A stretch of DNA of 64,000 nucleotides from Neolentinus lepideus HHB14362 ss-1 (Eukaryota > Basidiomycota > Agaricomycetes > Gloeophyllales > Gloeophyllaceae): positions 59,413-123,412 of the forward strand of contig KV425634.1 in the NCBI GenBank assembly GCA_001632425.1. The letters are read 5' to 3'. Below the pieces are notes generated by a model. The model was not told the DNA's origin, did no database searches, and saw only the letters and a program-made list of their open reading frames with translations. Each line of letters begins with the position of its first letter. Position 1 is the stretch's first letter. The translations under genes and the position numbers were made by a program. Shown piece after piece: positions 12,401-23,644 of the stretch.

Positions 12401-12540
12401 GCAGATCGGGCGCGCGACAACACGCGGGGTTGGCAGCTGGAGGAGTGCCTGGATATCGAGCGCTTCGGACGGCGAGGTACCGGTACTCTGAGAGACAAAT
12501 AGCACGGACACTTACCTCTACACCTTTCCACAGAACGAGC

Positions 12541-13326
12541 GAGGGAGATGGGATTTAGAAGTAGAAGCCGAAGATGCTGCGTGACTTCCGAGCACTGAGT
12601 ACGAGTTCTGAGTCAACACGGCTTGGGACGGCGAGTACTTCTGGTGTGAATTCGCCTGGAACATCGGGAGCGGAGGAATCCGAGCTAACATGATGAGCGG
12701 AATTACGAGTTCTTTCATTAAGCAGGATACGTAGACATTTGGCAAAGGTGGATTCGGCTATTAACGAGGAACTGATGTGGATCTTTGCCAGTAGCGGACG
12801 TCTGGTATGGCCGTTGACGATGCTCAAGGAGACTGACCTGCCGCCATGTGGACTCATTCAATTACGCCTGTGCATAATACTTTATGACGCTCTTACGTGA
12901 ATCGACACGATACGTCCGTGCCACCAAATCGGCCACGATAAAGCGCCGGGCCCGACACCACGATTTCGATCCAGGGCAATAATGAAATCTAATCTTATCT
13001 CCTCCCCTTGATTGGCTCGTGCCTCGGACCGATGTTTTCATATCTCCTCCTGGCCATAGGATTCCTTGAGGCAGTGCGTACTTGGTTTCATCTTTTAGCG
13101 CGTTCCGTCCAAGATTCGCGATCCAAGTATGACAGTCAACGGGACGCGAACAACCCCGATGTCCTAATACTAATAGGTGGCGCCGACGGTAGCGCGCAGG
13201 CCATGAGGTGAATTATAAATGCCACCACGCTGGCTTTGTGATATATAATCTGCTAGCATCGCGGTGAGCGCTCCCCAGTCCCGCAGACTCCCTATCTTAT
13301 CGCCTACCCCTTCACCTCAAATCATA
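12541..13326 (+). promoter_or_regulatory. Peroxygenase upstream region
   Basis: Parts (GTAGACATTTGG, GATCTTTGCC, GGTGAGCGCTCCCCAGTC) recur upstream of the dead copy at 26.34 kb, where this DNA separates the peroxygenase from the divergent membrane protein gene. GCTCATCC- and TCATAATGG-type sequence just before 13327 fits a start context. A TATA-like ATTATAAATGCC lies near 13212. Confidence 0.4.
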
Positions 13327-14623
13327 ATGGCCTTTTTATTACGCATTTCACGTACCGCGTCTCTCAGCCTGAAACCGCTTCTCATCCTCTCCCTCCTCGT
13401 CTTCCTTCTGACACTCGTATCTCAGGCACGCACGTGAGTCTCTTCCCATCTAACCTGTGCTGTGTCCCTTACCCGTACGACCCCCAGACACCCCCACGTG
13501 ACCAACGATGCCTTCACCGGTACCCACGCCTTCATCCTCCCGTCCTCCTCCGACTCCCGGTCCCCCTGCCCCGCCCTCAACACCCTCGCAAACCACGGAT
13601 ACCTGTACGCCCCTCCTCCCCACTACTCACTACTCTGCTAACCTCCCCTTTAGCCCACGCGACGGCAAAAACATCACCCCCTCCCACCTCGTGCATGCCC
13701 TCAAATCCGCATACGGCGCCACCACCCCGCTCGCCTGGGTTCTCACCTACGGCGGGTACTTCCTCCTGCGCAACCCGCCCCCGCCCGCCTCCCTTCCCTC
13801 CCTCTCCCCGTCCTCCCTTTCCCTCTCCCTCTCCTCCCTATCACATCTTGCCCACGTCGCCAAATCCCTCCCCACCCTCCGGAAAGTCCTCGCCCCCCTC
13901 GACCTCTCCGACCTCGCGCTCCACAACCACATCGAGCACGACGCCTCCCTCGCGCACTCCAACGCACCCCCGCACTCTTTATACGCACCCGTGTCCACCA
14001 ACCACACCCTCCTAGACCAGCTCTTCGCATTCGCCACACCAAACGACACCTTCACCCTCTCATCGATCGCACGCGCGCGCGTCCTGAGGGAGTACCAATC
14101 CAACCACTCCATCGATCCGTTCCACGCCGAAGTCGCGAGGGGAGAGGTCGCGCTCGTCCTGGGCATCTTCGGGTCCGCCCTCACAGATACAGGAAACATC
14201 AACGCGGGGATTGATATGCCCCTCTTCCGCACCTGGTTCGCCGACAACCGCCTCCCCGCCGGCTGGGCGCCCAAGCACGCGCAGACGTTGCTAGGGACGG
14301 TGGAGATTTCAAAGGCGATAAGGGGGGTGATGGAGCGGATTGGGAGGGGTGGGGTTCGGGAGGCGCCGGGAGTGGGTGGTGCCCGAGGTGCGGAGGTGCA
14401 TGTTGTGGAGAAGGAGAGGGACCGCCCCGCGCCGATCATCGCCTCTCCGCTCGCGAACGTCTCCGTCTCTTCCAGCTCGACCGTCTCCATCACTTCAAAT
14501 GTCTCCGCCGTCTCCGCCAACCCGAACCTCTCGAAGGCGGAGGCGCTCTTCCCGCTGTACGCCGTCGACGTGCAGGACAAGATCGTGGCGTCAATTTGGG
14601 GTGCTGGGCAGTTGGTGGAGTAA
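13327..14623 (+). CDS. Heme-thiolate peroxidase / unspecific peroxygenase (short-UPO type)
   Basis: Three exons (13327-13433, 13488-13604, 13654-14623) give 397 aa. The N-terminus (MAFLLRISRTASLSLKPLLI and a following Leu/Val run) is a signal peptide or anchor. The heme-ligand motif SPCPALNTLANHGY places Cys at residue 63. HIEHDASLAH at about 168-176 gives the EHD metal-binding triad, and FHAEVARGE follows as candidate acid-base Glu. PCP plus EHD is the signature of short UPO/chloroperoxidase-family enzymes, which use H2O2 to oxygenate or halogenate organic substrates, usually outside the cell. The protein is longer than typical short UPOs (about 240-260 aa) because of a low-complexity C-terminal extension. 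It is the only intact copy of three. Codons are strongly C-biased at third positions, unlike its neighbours. Confidence 0.88.
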
Positions 14624-15339
14624 GGCGCTGAGAGGGTGTCGGTGTAGGGACGCCAACATGCGATGGATACTCGGTGAGACGTCAAACTCGCGCTGCCTCC
14701 TCTTTTACTCCTCTATCTACCATTCTGTGCCGCTTTTTTCCGGGGCGCTGCGTTGTTTTTATTGTATCTAATTGCTATTTTCTGCCGTGCATATACTATT
14801 CTTACTTATCCTGCATTACCATCACTCATTCACTGCATTCTGTATCCTTATCGCTATTCCCGTACCCGATCACCCCCTCCAACTTGAAATCAATATGGAC
14901 TCCATGACTTTCTCCTTTGCGCGGTAGTTACAGTGCTTCAGCCTGACGCGGTGAACTAGACGTGCAGCTTCGGAAGTTAGAACTCGGTCGGTGTACATTG
15001 AACCCACCCGGGCTGTGTTCGAATTCATGAAACCAGTAAATGAGATTCTATTGCCGCAAAGATCTACACTCGCCTCTCGGTACCTTCCTTTGCGTCGATC
15101 TCGCGCGTGCACTCCCGCTGACCTCCTTCGCTATGCAGTCTTTTCGCGCGCCCATATGTCCACACCAGAAAATACGCACCAAAGTCAGTTGCTGCACACC
15201 AACCAAGGAAGCGGTCCTTCCGAATCAGGCGGCGTTGACTTCGAGCGTCGTGCAGCCTATTATGATGTGCTTCCAAGTTCTCACCGCGCGTTCAAGTATA
15301 CTTTCGACGCACGGGCTGTGTATAAAGCTTGTAAATGTC
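14624..15339. other. Peroxygenase 3' flank, duplicated
   Basis: No gene. It resembles 22480-23115 (CATGAAACCAGTAAATGAG vs CATGAGAGCAGTAGATGAG, then AAAGATCT(A/G)CACTCGCC) and 27830-27975. All three share a near-palindromic TTCGGAAGGACC(A/G)CTTCCTT box. This marks the 3' end of the duplicated peroxygenase module. Confidence 0.55.
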
Positions 15340-15368
15340 CATCAGGAAAAACCTCCCATGCTAATTAG
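15340..15368 (+). repeat. Plavaka left terminal inverted repeat
   Basis: ATCAGGAAAAACCTCCCATG followed by CTAATTAG, paired with the right end at 22123-22150 with about 24 of 28 identical positions. Confidence 0.7.
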
Positions 15369-15710
15369 ATCTTATGTTGAGCTAATAATCTCTAAAGCTA
15401 GCTACCGCGTCTACTGAAGGTATTAAGAGATAATTCTGGATAATTCTCAAGTGGAGCTCGTGAATCAGATGTAATTCATCAGAAAATGCAAAAATCCACC
15501 TGAATTCCATATATAAGTGGTAGCCTACCACGACATCAGTAGGGTTATATCCTGCACTATAAATCCATTTTATCATGATCAACGAAGGCATACTTACCTT
15601 GCTATGATGGTTTGTGGGCTCCAGGAACCCAGCTTGGACGGTTGGTAACCAATCTGCTTGACATTGAGCAGGAAGACCATGGGAATTCACATTTTATAAT
15701 ATTTTTGTCA

Positions 15711-18700
15711 CTAGAACTGCGTCATGTAGCTATGCCGGTCTAGAAACGGATTAACATAGAACACAGTTGCGTCATCCAGGACTGAGCTTGAGGACCATTG
15801 TCGCGGTACACTAGGACCCCACTTGGGATACAGGTGGACACTCCGTCGTATCTGCAACACAGGAATGACACTTGCTAGGCGATCCCCGTTCCGAACAGAT
15901 CGCGATATTTTGTATAGGCGGCTATTTGGTTCGGGTGACCTGGCAAACGGTGTAAACCACTCGACATAAGCAAGGTGCTTTGGCGGGTGTCGTTGGGGAA
16001 ACAAGGTAGTGACAACTCGGGGTGGCAGAGTGAAGACAGCGTGCACTTGCGCCACGCGGTAACCTTAAACACGATTACTAAAATGCAGTACAGATCATTT
16101 GACCACATACCAGAAAGGCCGAATTCCTTCCCTGAACCGAGATTCACTAGGACAGTATCGAAGCGTGCGGGAATGGGCCGTCCACGTGAATCTGACTTCG
16201 CAGGTCGGACATGGACTGCATCTGATGTTTCGACTGGTCCTCCAATGCGCAAGAGGTCTTCATTTGAGAACTTGATCTTATGGAAGACTGGCAATGTCTG
16301 GAATGGGAGGAAGACATCCCCCGCTGCATCTTCAACCTGTGCTGGAGTGAATCCTGGATGATTATACTGTGCCACAAAACGAGCCAGGGCATCCACAAAG
16401 AATCGAGCCCCATAATCAGTCCGTAATATGGCCAGGGGCACAGCCTTGAGTGTAGGATGTTGCGCCATACGGACATGGGAAATATCTGTCCTTGGAGAAG
16501 GTTCATCAAGACTGGGTATTGGAGATCCTGCGAGATGCCATGAAATGTACTTCGCATGCTGAAAGACCTTCTCACGACGCTCGAGCCAAGCAGTCATTTG
16601 GGGGTATTCATCTTTATGATTTGTCGCACGATATGCATCCTTCGCAAGGTCGATGTGAAGACGTTCCGTATACTCAGTATTATAGTTGTCAGTTGTCCCG
16701 AAGAGCTCAATAGACATGAGATAATGAAGTAAGGCATGCAGCTTAGGGATATTGAAGTGCTCGCGGATCCCGAGCTCCACAAAAACATCTTTCTCTTTGT
16801 GAAAGCGGCGGAGGGCATCTTGCATCACATCCAGAGTCTCGTTAGTATGGACTGGGTACTGAGCAAGATACAAGAAATCAAGCAGAGCTCGGATGGCCCT
16901 CACAAGCCGTGCAGATGCACCACGAGTTGGAAGTCGTATATCCATTACAAGTCCCAGGAGCACTTGACACATTTGCGCATGCTCACGTCCAGTAACTCGA
17001 CTTAGTGAGCTGATCCCTTTCATGAATATTCGGATACCATGGTTAGGAGGGAAGCGTCGACAGCGCGCATCAACCTCCACGGCGCCGCATGCCTTCGTGA
17101 CCCAAGAGATGACGTGTTTCATGACTCCTTGATATAATTGATGTAGGATATCGGGAGTGATGGATTGGTAGACATTGACGTAAGGAAGCTCCTCCCAGAA
17201 CGGATGCTGAATTGGCTTGATACCAGCAAGCTTGCATGCCTTGACAAACTCCGCAGCACCGTCTGATAACGTAGCCAAGGCATCGAGAACTTCGTCCATA
17301 TCCCGTAGCGCATATTCAGCACCTTCGTGATAGTCACTCAATTCATCGTGAGGGATAGGGCACTTTGGACATTCGCCAGTCTTTATACCCATGACAAGCA
17401 ACTGTTCGGGATAATCACCAACAAACATGGCGAAAATAGGATGGCACCTTCGGTAAACACCATCCCCACTCGACATGGGGAGTCCCTCTTGGCCCGCCTT
17501 CTTCAAGGGTTGTAGAATCCAGCGTACGCAGGAATGGAAGAGATTGGCAAGTGTACGTCGTCGAGCAGCCTTGTTAGGAATGTGGTCGAGGCGGGTAGTG
17601 GGAAGGTAGCCAAGTAGGACATGGCCACCTCTCGATGGCTTACGGCGAATCTCTTTCGGAAGGTTGCCGATAGTCATGTAAATGGGGTAGGCAGATTTGT
17701 TGCCGAAGAGCGTCACCTGAGTCTTATCTGATGAGATGATGACCGGTACAATTGTAGCGCCCGGAGTATTCACTTCGACAGCCTTCTGCCGAGTGATTGG
17801 TGTCAGATCATTGCATAGAATGCTGACAATAGTTCAGTCGCACCTGTGTGTCCCACCACCACTTTCCCGTATGCATATCAAAATACATACGGTTAGTACG
17901 ATCCTCGTCCGTATAATGTCGTTCTGGTCTGAACACAAGGTGGTGTGCAAACTCGGGATCACCATACAGCGCCCGAATGCATTGGATAACATTGCGATAA
18001 TAAAGTTCAAAGACTTCGCCACCAAGCAGGAGTTCTTCACGTCTGAAGCGAGGGCGGGTTGGAAGTGAATCAATTTTCTTGTTAAGTTCATTAGCCGTCT
18101 TGAATGATAATCCTAGCGCTTCACAGACCTTTTCTAACAGTTAGTATGATCGTATTTGAGGAGGAAAAAACATACTCACACCTTCAATGCTTAACAGCTC
18201 AGTCAGAGCTGTGGAACCAGGTCCACGTAGCTTAGCCCACCATGCAACTTCCCAGTCGAGCTGGGACACGAAGGGCGCCCAAACATTGTCCTCATGTCCA
18301 CCGAGCTGAGCAGAGTACTTATGGTATTCCGAAGACCATACATCTGTAGCTCGCAATGGCTCTCCTGCCCGTGAGACGGGAACTGCGAAGTAACAGATGT
18401 CCTCTGCAGACCCTCTGCAACCTGCTCCCTCTGCTCGCACTCTCGGCTGATGTCTTCTGGATTGGTGATGGAGTCATCATCACCACCGTCTGGTGCAGGC
18501 TCTATGCCGACAGGTGCTGGTTCTAGGTGATGCTCTCCCAAATTAGCATCTTCATCCTCATCTTCGTCCAAGCTTGCAAATTCAAGTTCTTGCTCTTGCG
18601 CATCTGCAGGAGCATCGCCTGCAGTACTAAAATCGACTGGTGCATAGTCTGAACCAAAGAAGTCACCTCCGAAGACAGGTAGAAAGTTAGAGGGCACTAG

Positions 18701-18862
18701 CAGGTTGTCGTTGTCATCTGAGAGGTAGTCGTCATGAATGGCCGGCATGTATGCAAGCTGTGCCTTGTAAATGGCATGGCAGGGTGGATTTGTTGTCTTT
18801 CGAAGGTGCTGCGTGTAGCCACGATCACTGAATATACGATTACAGCCATTACATTGAACCAT
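15711..18862 (-). CDS. Plavaka transposase (one apparent frameshift)
   Basis: Starts with a C2H2-like finger (VQCNGCNRIF..YTQHLRK) and an acidic linker, then the family's conserved blocks in order: WAPFVSQLDWEVAWWAKLRG, FELYYRNVIQCIRALYGDP, MHTGKWWWDTQ, VIISSDKTQVTLFGNKSAYP, IGNLPKEIRRKPSRG, DGVYRRCHPIFAMFVGDYPE, CPKCPIPHDEL, ITPDILHQLYQGVMKHVISW, HNIPKLHALLHYL-like FNIPKLHALLHYL and NTEYTERLHIDLAKDAYRAT. The C-terminal exon after an intron near 16060-16107 ends in QIRRSVHLYPKWGP..FVNPFLDRHSY at 15711. Introns also follow LLSIEG and WWWDTQ. The frame changes near 18420-18440 between the acidic linker and YFAVPVSRAGEPLRATD with no plausible intron, so one small indel probably disables this copy unless it is a sequencing error. 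Confidence 0.85.
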
Positions 18863-19241
18863 TCTAGAGGCAGGACAGAGTTAGAGAATAACGCAGACCA
18901 GGGTACCTGCGCAGAGGCACGTCGCGTGTATCCGTCGGCTTATCTGTCATGCCATGCGTATCTTGTCAAAAGTCTGTTGCGGGGGCTACCGGCTGCTCCA
19001 ACGATTAGTCACCACATAAACCAAAACAAAGGCAACACGTACGATTCCGCGTCCTTTTGTCTTTTCAACCCCCATCTCGTTATCGCAGGAGCAGACACTC
19101 CTTGACCACTTTCTTGTGCTCAAATCTTACCGCTGCTGCTTTTTCCCTTGAGTCGATACCCTATGTCGCAGCAGACACGTTCATTAAACCGTCGCAGCGC
19201 GACAACACAACTCGCGGGTCATTTGACAGTGACAGCTGTCA
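18863..19241. promoter_or_regulatory. Bidirectional promoter of the transposon genes
   Basis: About 380 bp separates the transposase start (minus) from the DUF6532 start (plus). No other gene fits. A shared promoter is inferred from the divergent layout only. Confidence 0.4.
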
Positions 19242-21694
19242 ATGGCTCGAAAGACGCCACCGCTCCCATCCACGCTGGACCTGGCCCTGTTCAGGAACCC
19301 ACCCGAGGTCTGTCAGAGTACTGGGTAATCGTTCAGCCATGAATACTCACAGATGCAATAGCCTCGAGGAACGCCAAGATAAAAGCTCTACAGAACCAAG
19401 GTCAGTCCCTTTAAGCAGTTTCAGCACATAACAAACTATGGTACTTACCCTTTCGTGTCTAAGTCTGGCTCCAAGGTCGCAAACGTGGGGGATCATCTGC
19501 AGTGGAACCCGCCGGCAACTCTAAGAAGAGCAAGCCCACTGGTAAGTCGGAGCGCCTCGGAGTCTGAACTTCATTGCGCTCGGGGATGACACGCTGTGGC
19601 TAATTCGTACATATATAGCAGATAGTGACCGCAGAAAGGAAACATCTGCTCAAGAGAGTCTGTATCAGCTTTCGGTACCAACCTAAAAGATATCTGACCT
19701 TGACATCCCCAGGCGAGCGTCAAAAGCGCGCTCGGTTTCGCGCCTCGGCAATCAGCGGAGTTGATTCCGACGACAATGCGCCAACACCTTCAGCAGGCGG
19801 TAGGTAGTAGTTACACAAAGTATATTCATCCTGTTTATAAGCTGTGAGCTAGGTGAACGCCAGGCTGTACAGCGCGCTCCTAATCTCACCAGAAAGCAAT
19901 GTGCTCCAGAGCCGGAGGCTGGCTCAACAGATGACGGCGAGAGCACTAGTCTCGACGAAGACGCTGCATACAACTCTGGTGAGCTAGAGGAGAGTGAAGA
20001 CGACAATGAAAGACTCGAACATCTCAAGCCGCGTCACCTTGAGGCGGAGCTAGGTAAAGAAGTGCGTGAGACTGGAAGCTGTCAACTTTACTCGTTGTGC
20101 GTCCTAATGGGTCCTTCCCTTCACAGGCAGCCTCGTGGGCTCATGATGGCTCTGACAACACCAGCACGCGGCCCAGGAAACCAGTCAAGGTTCTGAGTCA
20201 AAAGCTCCCCAGTGCTGAGGAGCTCTTCGATGACAACGACCACGTTCTGGAGACTACACCGCCGAGGAGGTCGAAAAAATCTAAGTCAATTGCCAAGGTA
20301 TTCTACTCGACTTGTTTCCGTTTGAACGCAGCACGCTGATTGTATCGATAGCAGAGTAAGCGTCAGCTTGCCCATGAAGCGGAGGTACATTCTCGTTCAT
20401 GGGTGTGGGTGTGCTGGTGTAATACTAATAACTATTCTCGCCAGGCACCGCAATGGACGGCAGAGCTTCCAGCGACACCAGTACGCAAGTCGTACGGGAG
20501 AAGCGGTCTGAAGTCCACTTCAGGCATCCTCGTGTCCCCGTCTTCACTCAGGTTCACCGGCGACAATGAAGAGAACAACAATGAGGAAGAGCTTTCTGAC
20601 AATGATGACCAAGGCACACCGGTACCCGCTCTTATTCCCCAACGTCCAGCCCCCACCGATCTCATCTTCAATGAAAGGGGGCGCGTTAATCTCAGTGATC
20701 AGTCAGAGGATGTGAAGGCCATGACGCGAGAAGCTATCAAAGGTGTAGCTAAGTATCTCGCATTTGTTGATGCATTCCCCGAGATCGGCGGGCGTACCGT
20801 GTTGTCTCAAGAGTGCCTCGTTACAGCTGCTCGAGACAACCAGAGGTATCAAGCCATTTTCAAGCGCCTCGTGCATGAGGAAGGATATGCTCGGGCGTTG
20901 AGCAAGATTGTGAGTGATCAATGTGTCGGTTTTGGTCTGAAATAATCGGTTTTGTCAGCCCGACGGCCGTATAAGCACCTCGCGCCGAAACGCCTACTAC
21001 ATTGGCTGCAACCATGTTGTTGGCGGCTATGGTTTGACCCCGGGTGCGACATGTGAAACACTCGTCGCGAAGCTCCTGAAGTCACAGAAATACATCTTCT
21101 CCGGTGATAGTATCGACGTAAGTGACTGTTTTCTGGTCCGAACCGATACTGACTTTGAACAGAGACTTCGTAAAAACGAGCCGTATAAGCACCCCGCTAT
21201 TCTGGCAATATTATCGGCTCTCTACTTTGCAGGTTCCGGTGCCCTTGGAATGAAACACCCCGATATGTTCAAGTCCACGTCCCTCACGGATTCCGCACCC
21301 GAAATTCCTATTTCCATGGTAGCCCTTGTTGCAACCACTGTACGTCAGCCTGTTGTGGTGTATCTGGGTGTACTAACTCGTCTGATGATTAGATTCACAA
21401 TGCCCTGATGGAGTGGCAATCGGGCAAGCGTCAAGCGCGGGAGTTCTCTGCACTTAATTGCGGCGATATATACAGGAGCCATGTCGGAATCCTTCAACAG
21501 ATCAAGGACAAGACACCCGGCTTCTTCCATCAGCTTATGGCTGATTTGTATCGCGATGCACGGTACTTTTGATCCTGCCAGTATGTTTCTTCGATTAAAC
21601 TGACATATTGTGTAGTGCCGCTGCTGCCGCCGAGATCCGCGTTGACTCCGAGGACAGCGCATTCACAATCATGGACTTATCGGGGTACTTGTAG
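19242..21694 (+). CDS. DUF6532-domain protein inside the Plavaka element
   Basis: Starts MARKTPPLPS at 19242; the first two splice junctions are uncertain. Later exons encode a long charged, low-complexity N-terminal half (KKSKPT, GVDSDDNAPTPS, EESEDDNE-like acidic runs, PRRSKKSKSIAK). The conserved C-terminal domain covers exons ending 20909, then 20959-21117, 21163-21339, 21393-21562 and 21616-21694. It contains VAKYLAFVDAFPEIGGR, GCNHVVGGYGL, YKHPAILAILSALYF, ISMVALVATTIHNALMEW and PGFFHQLMADLYRDA, ending MDLSGYL. DUF6532 is a basidiomycete family of unknown function that is highly copied in some genomes. The basic and acidic linkers suggest a nuclear protein. It lies within the transposon ends and is open in its domain exons, so it is probably cargo or an accessory factor. 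Confidence 0.8.
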
Positions 21695-22122
21695 TTTTCT
21701 CCAACGTCATGTGTCTCTATGATACCCATCGCACGGGCCTGCACTTTCATTGTCGCGGTAATCTGACATTTCGTTCTTCCTATCCTTATCTTCTATTCCG
21801 CATATCTTTTGCATAGTATGTGAACCTTCACAGACAATGTCGGCAGTTCTTTGTTGTCTCCCCGTTACTTCTTCATGTTCGTATTGTACTGTACCACAGA
21901 GTCTTTTGACAATATAATGCATATTCACGAAAACACCTGAGATCTAAAGCAAGAGAACCGCAAGTAATTACGATTGATATGTGCTAGTTAAGATCAAAGT
22001 TTGACCTAATTATATATAAAGTGCCGGCAGGCTAGCGTCGACTTGTTAATTAGAACTAATGCGATGAAGGGTCTTATTTGGAATAATTAGAACTATTCCT
22101 TCGTGATTGTATCTCAATAGTG

Positions 22123-22150
22123 CTGATCAGCACGGGAGGTTTTCCCTGAT
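22123..22150 (-). repeat. Plavaka right terminal inverted repeat
   Basis: Reverse complement of the left end: ATCAGGGAAAACCTCCCGTG then CTGATCAG. GTC follows directly, as it precedes the left end. Confidence 0.7.
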
Positions 22151-23644
22151 GTCTCCATTTGAGTCAATGCAGCTCAGCTAGCGATCTCCGACTCTCGCAG
22201 TATACAGGACGCGCTACTCAGTACAGCACGTATATATATTGAATTGGGAAGCAGTGGGGAGGGGAGGGTAGGAGTTGCTTGGGAAGGGGACGTCGTGAAT
22301 ATGGACAGGCAAACGTGCAGGTGCGGGTCGAGAGGCGGAGGGGCAGGAAATACAAATGCGCCCGGGGAAGGAGCGAGGTCGTGCGAGGTCCAACATCACC
22401 ATCCTCATCGCTCTCGTTCGTTGACATTCTGTATCCATATCCCTGTACACAATCCGATCCTCCACATTCTCCGAGCCCTCCTTTGCACGGCTTCAGTATT
22501 CGATATTCGATACTTCGATCGCGCGAGCTAGACGTGCACGTTCTGATCCAGATCTCGGTCGGTGTACATTCTCAATATCCAGTCCCTCACTCCACTCCCG
22601 CATTCATGAGAGCAGTAGATGAGATTCTACCGGCCACAAAGATCTGCACTCGCCCCTCGGTAACCTTTCCATCAATCTCGCGCATGCTCTGCGAGTCACG
22701 ACCCAGAACTCTCGCTGATCTCCTTCCCTACAAATCTTTCGGCACGACCAGAAGTTACGCGTCTGGAAAGGCCAGGCTTTCACGTGATGTATCCAGTCTT
22801 TGTTTGGAGCTTGGTTCTCCTAAGTATTCAATTTTCGCCGTCGCTTTACGAACCCGTAGTAGATTGGCATGTTTTTTAATTGGATCACAATTGATGACAA
22901 GGCGCAGGTTCTTGTTATCCATTTCTGAGGGAGGATATATATGGGATGATCCTCATTTTGATAGCCCACAGGTCGTGTCGGTTCTTCACAGCCCATCAAA
23001 GTAAGTACGCTCCGAATTATACTCGTACACACGATTAGAAGCGTACAACAGGCTGCGGGAGGAGAACCAGCGCCACCTGAGCCGCGTGGTTGCATCCTGA
23101 TTCGGAAGGACCACTTCCTTAGATGGTCCAGCTCGTCTAACTCCGCAGTAACACACGAATATATGTACACGAAATGAACTGCATCGTACTATACTGCAGC
23201 TCAATTGGTGTACGTCGAGATGCGCGCTCGGCACAAGTCAGTGACTCGAGGCATTTCGAACCATATAGGAGCAACTAGATAGCCACATCTCCGGTACGGA
23301 GTGGGTGTTATACACGATGGTGGGCAACAGAATCTAACTATGAATGCCCATGACGATATCTAAAAATGTACATGAGCTAACTAACGTGACTATGGTGTCT
23401 GTTTTCGAAGAAAGACCGTAATTGGACGTTATATTCTTGAAGTAGAAATGAAAATGGGAAAGGTCGTGGCGGCAGCGCAAACTTAGAACGGCATGAAGGG
23501 TCAATGATGGGGAGGAGGGGAAAGAGCTGAGGTGTTTACTCAATAATGTATGACAAAGCTTGACAGTCTTTGGACCAAACAGAGCTATTCCACGGCTGGT
23601 TAATCGAGAACACAGCGCATCATTTTACACTCGCAGAATAGCAA
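22151..23644. other. Duplicated intergenic DNA, no gene seen
   Basis: 22210-22400 repeats the TATA-bearing block of 12.15 kb; 22500-23115 repeats the 3' flank of the peroxygenase at 14.99-15.28 kb including the GGAAGGACCACTTCC box. The 241-aa frame at 22279-23004 spans both blocks and is not conserved. 23330-23600 is the 3' flank of membrane copy 2, shared with 28210-28340. Confidence 0.45.

Larger units (their letters stand above)
10558..12540. other. Gene-free region upstream of the peroxygenase locus
   Basis: No convincing gene. Long minus-strand frames at 11469-12281 and 11960-12531 are proline/serine-rich, overlap in different phases and match the duplicated TATA-bearing block seen at 6.8-7.06 and 22.2-22.4 kb. 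A tandem repeat sits at about 10966-11116. Confidence 0.4.
15340..22150. mobile_element. Plavaka (CACTA-related) DNA transposon, 6.8 kb, carrying transposase and DUF6532 genes
   Basis: Left end CATCAGGAAAAACCTCCCAT; right end, read inward, ATCAGGGAAAACCTCCCGTG. The match extends 28 bp with about four mismatches. GTC flanks both sides (15337-15339 and 22151-22153), a 3-bp target duplication as expected for the CACTA superfamily. Inside are only two genes: a Plavaka transposase on minus and a DUF6532 gene on plus, divergent from about 18.86-19.24 kb. The element interrupts the duplicated 3' flank of the peroxygenase. The termini were found by eye; no second full copy is present in the window. 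Confidence 0.75.

Noticed and set aside
11469..12531. Long minus-strand frames (270, 183 and 163 codons)
   Set aside because: They overlap in different phases, are Pro/Ser-rich and lie on a duplicated TATA-bearing block whose copies do not keep the frames.
13747..14685. 312-codon minus-strand frame opposite the peroxygenase
   Set aside because: It is the antisense shadow of a GC3-rich coding exon; the plus strand has the PCP and EHD motifs.
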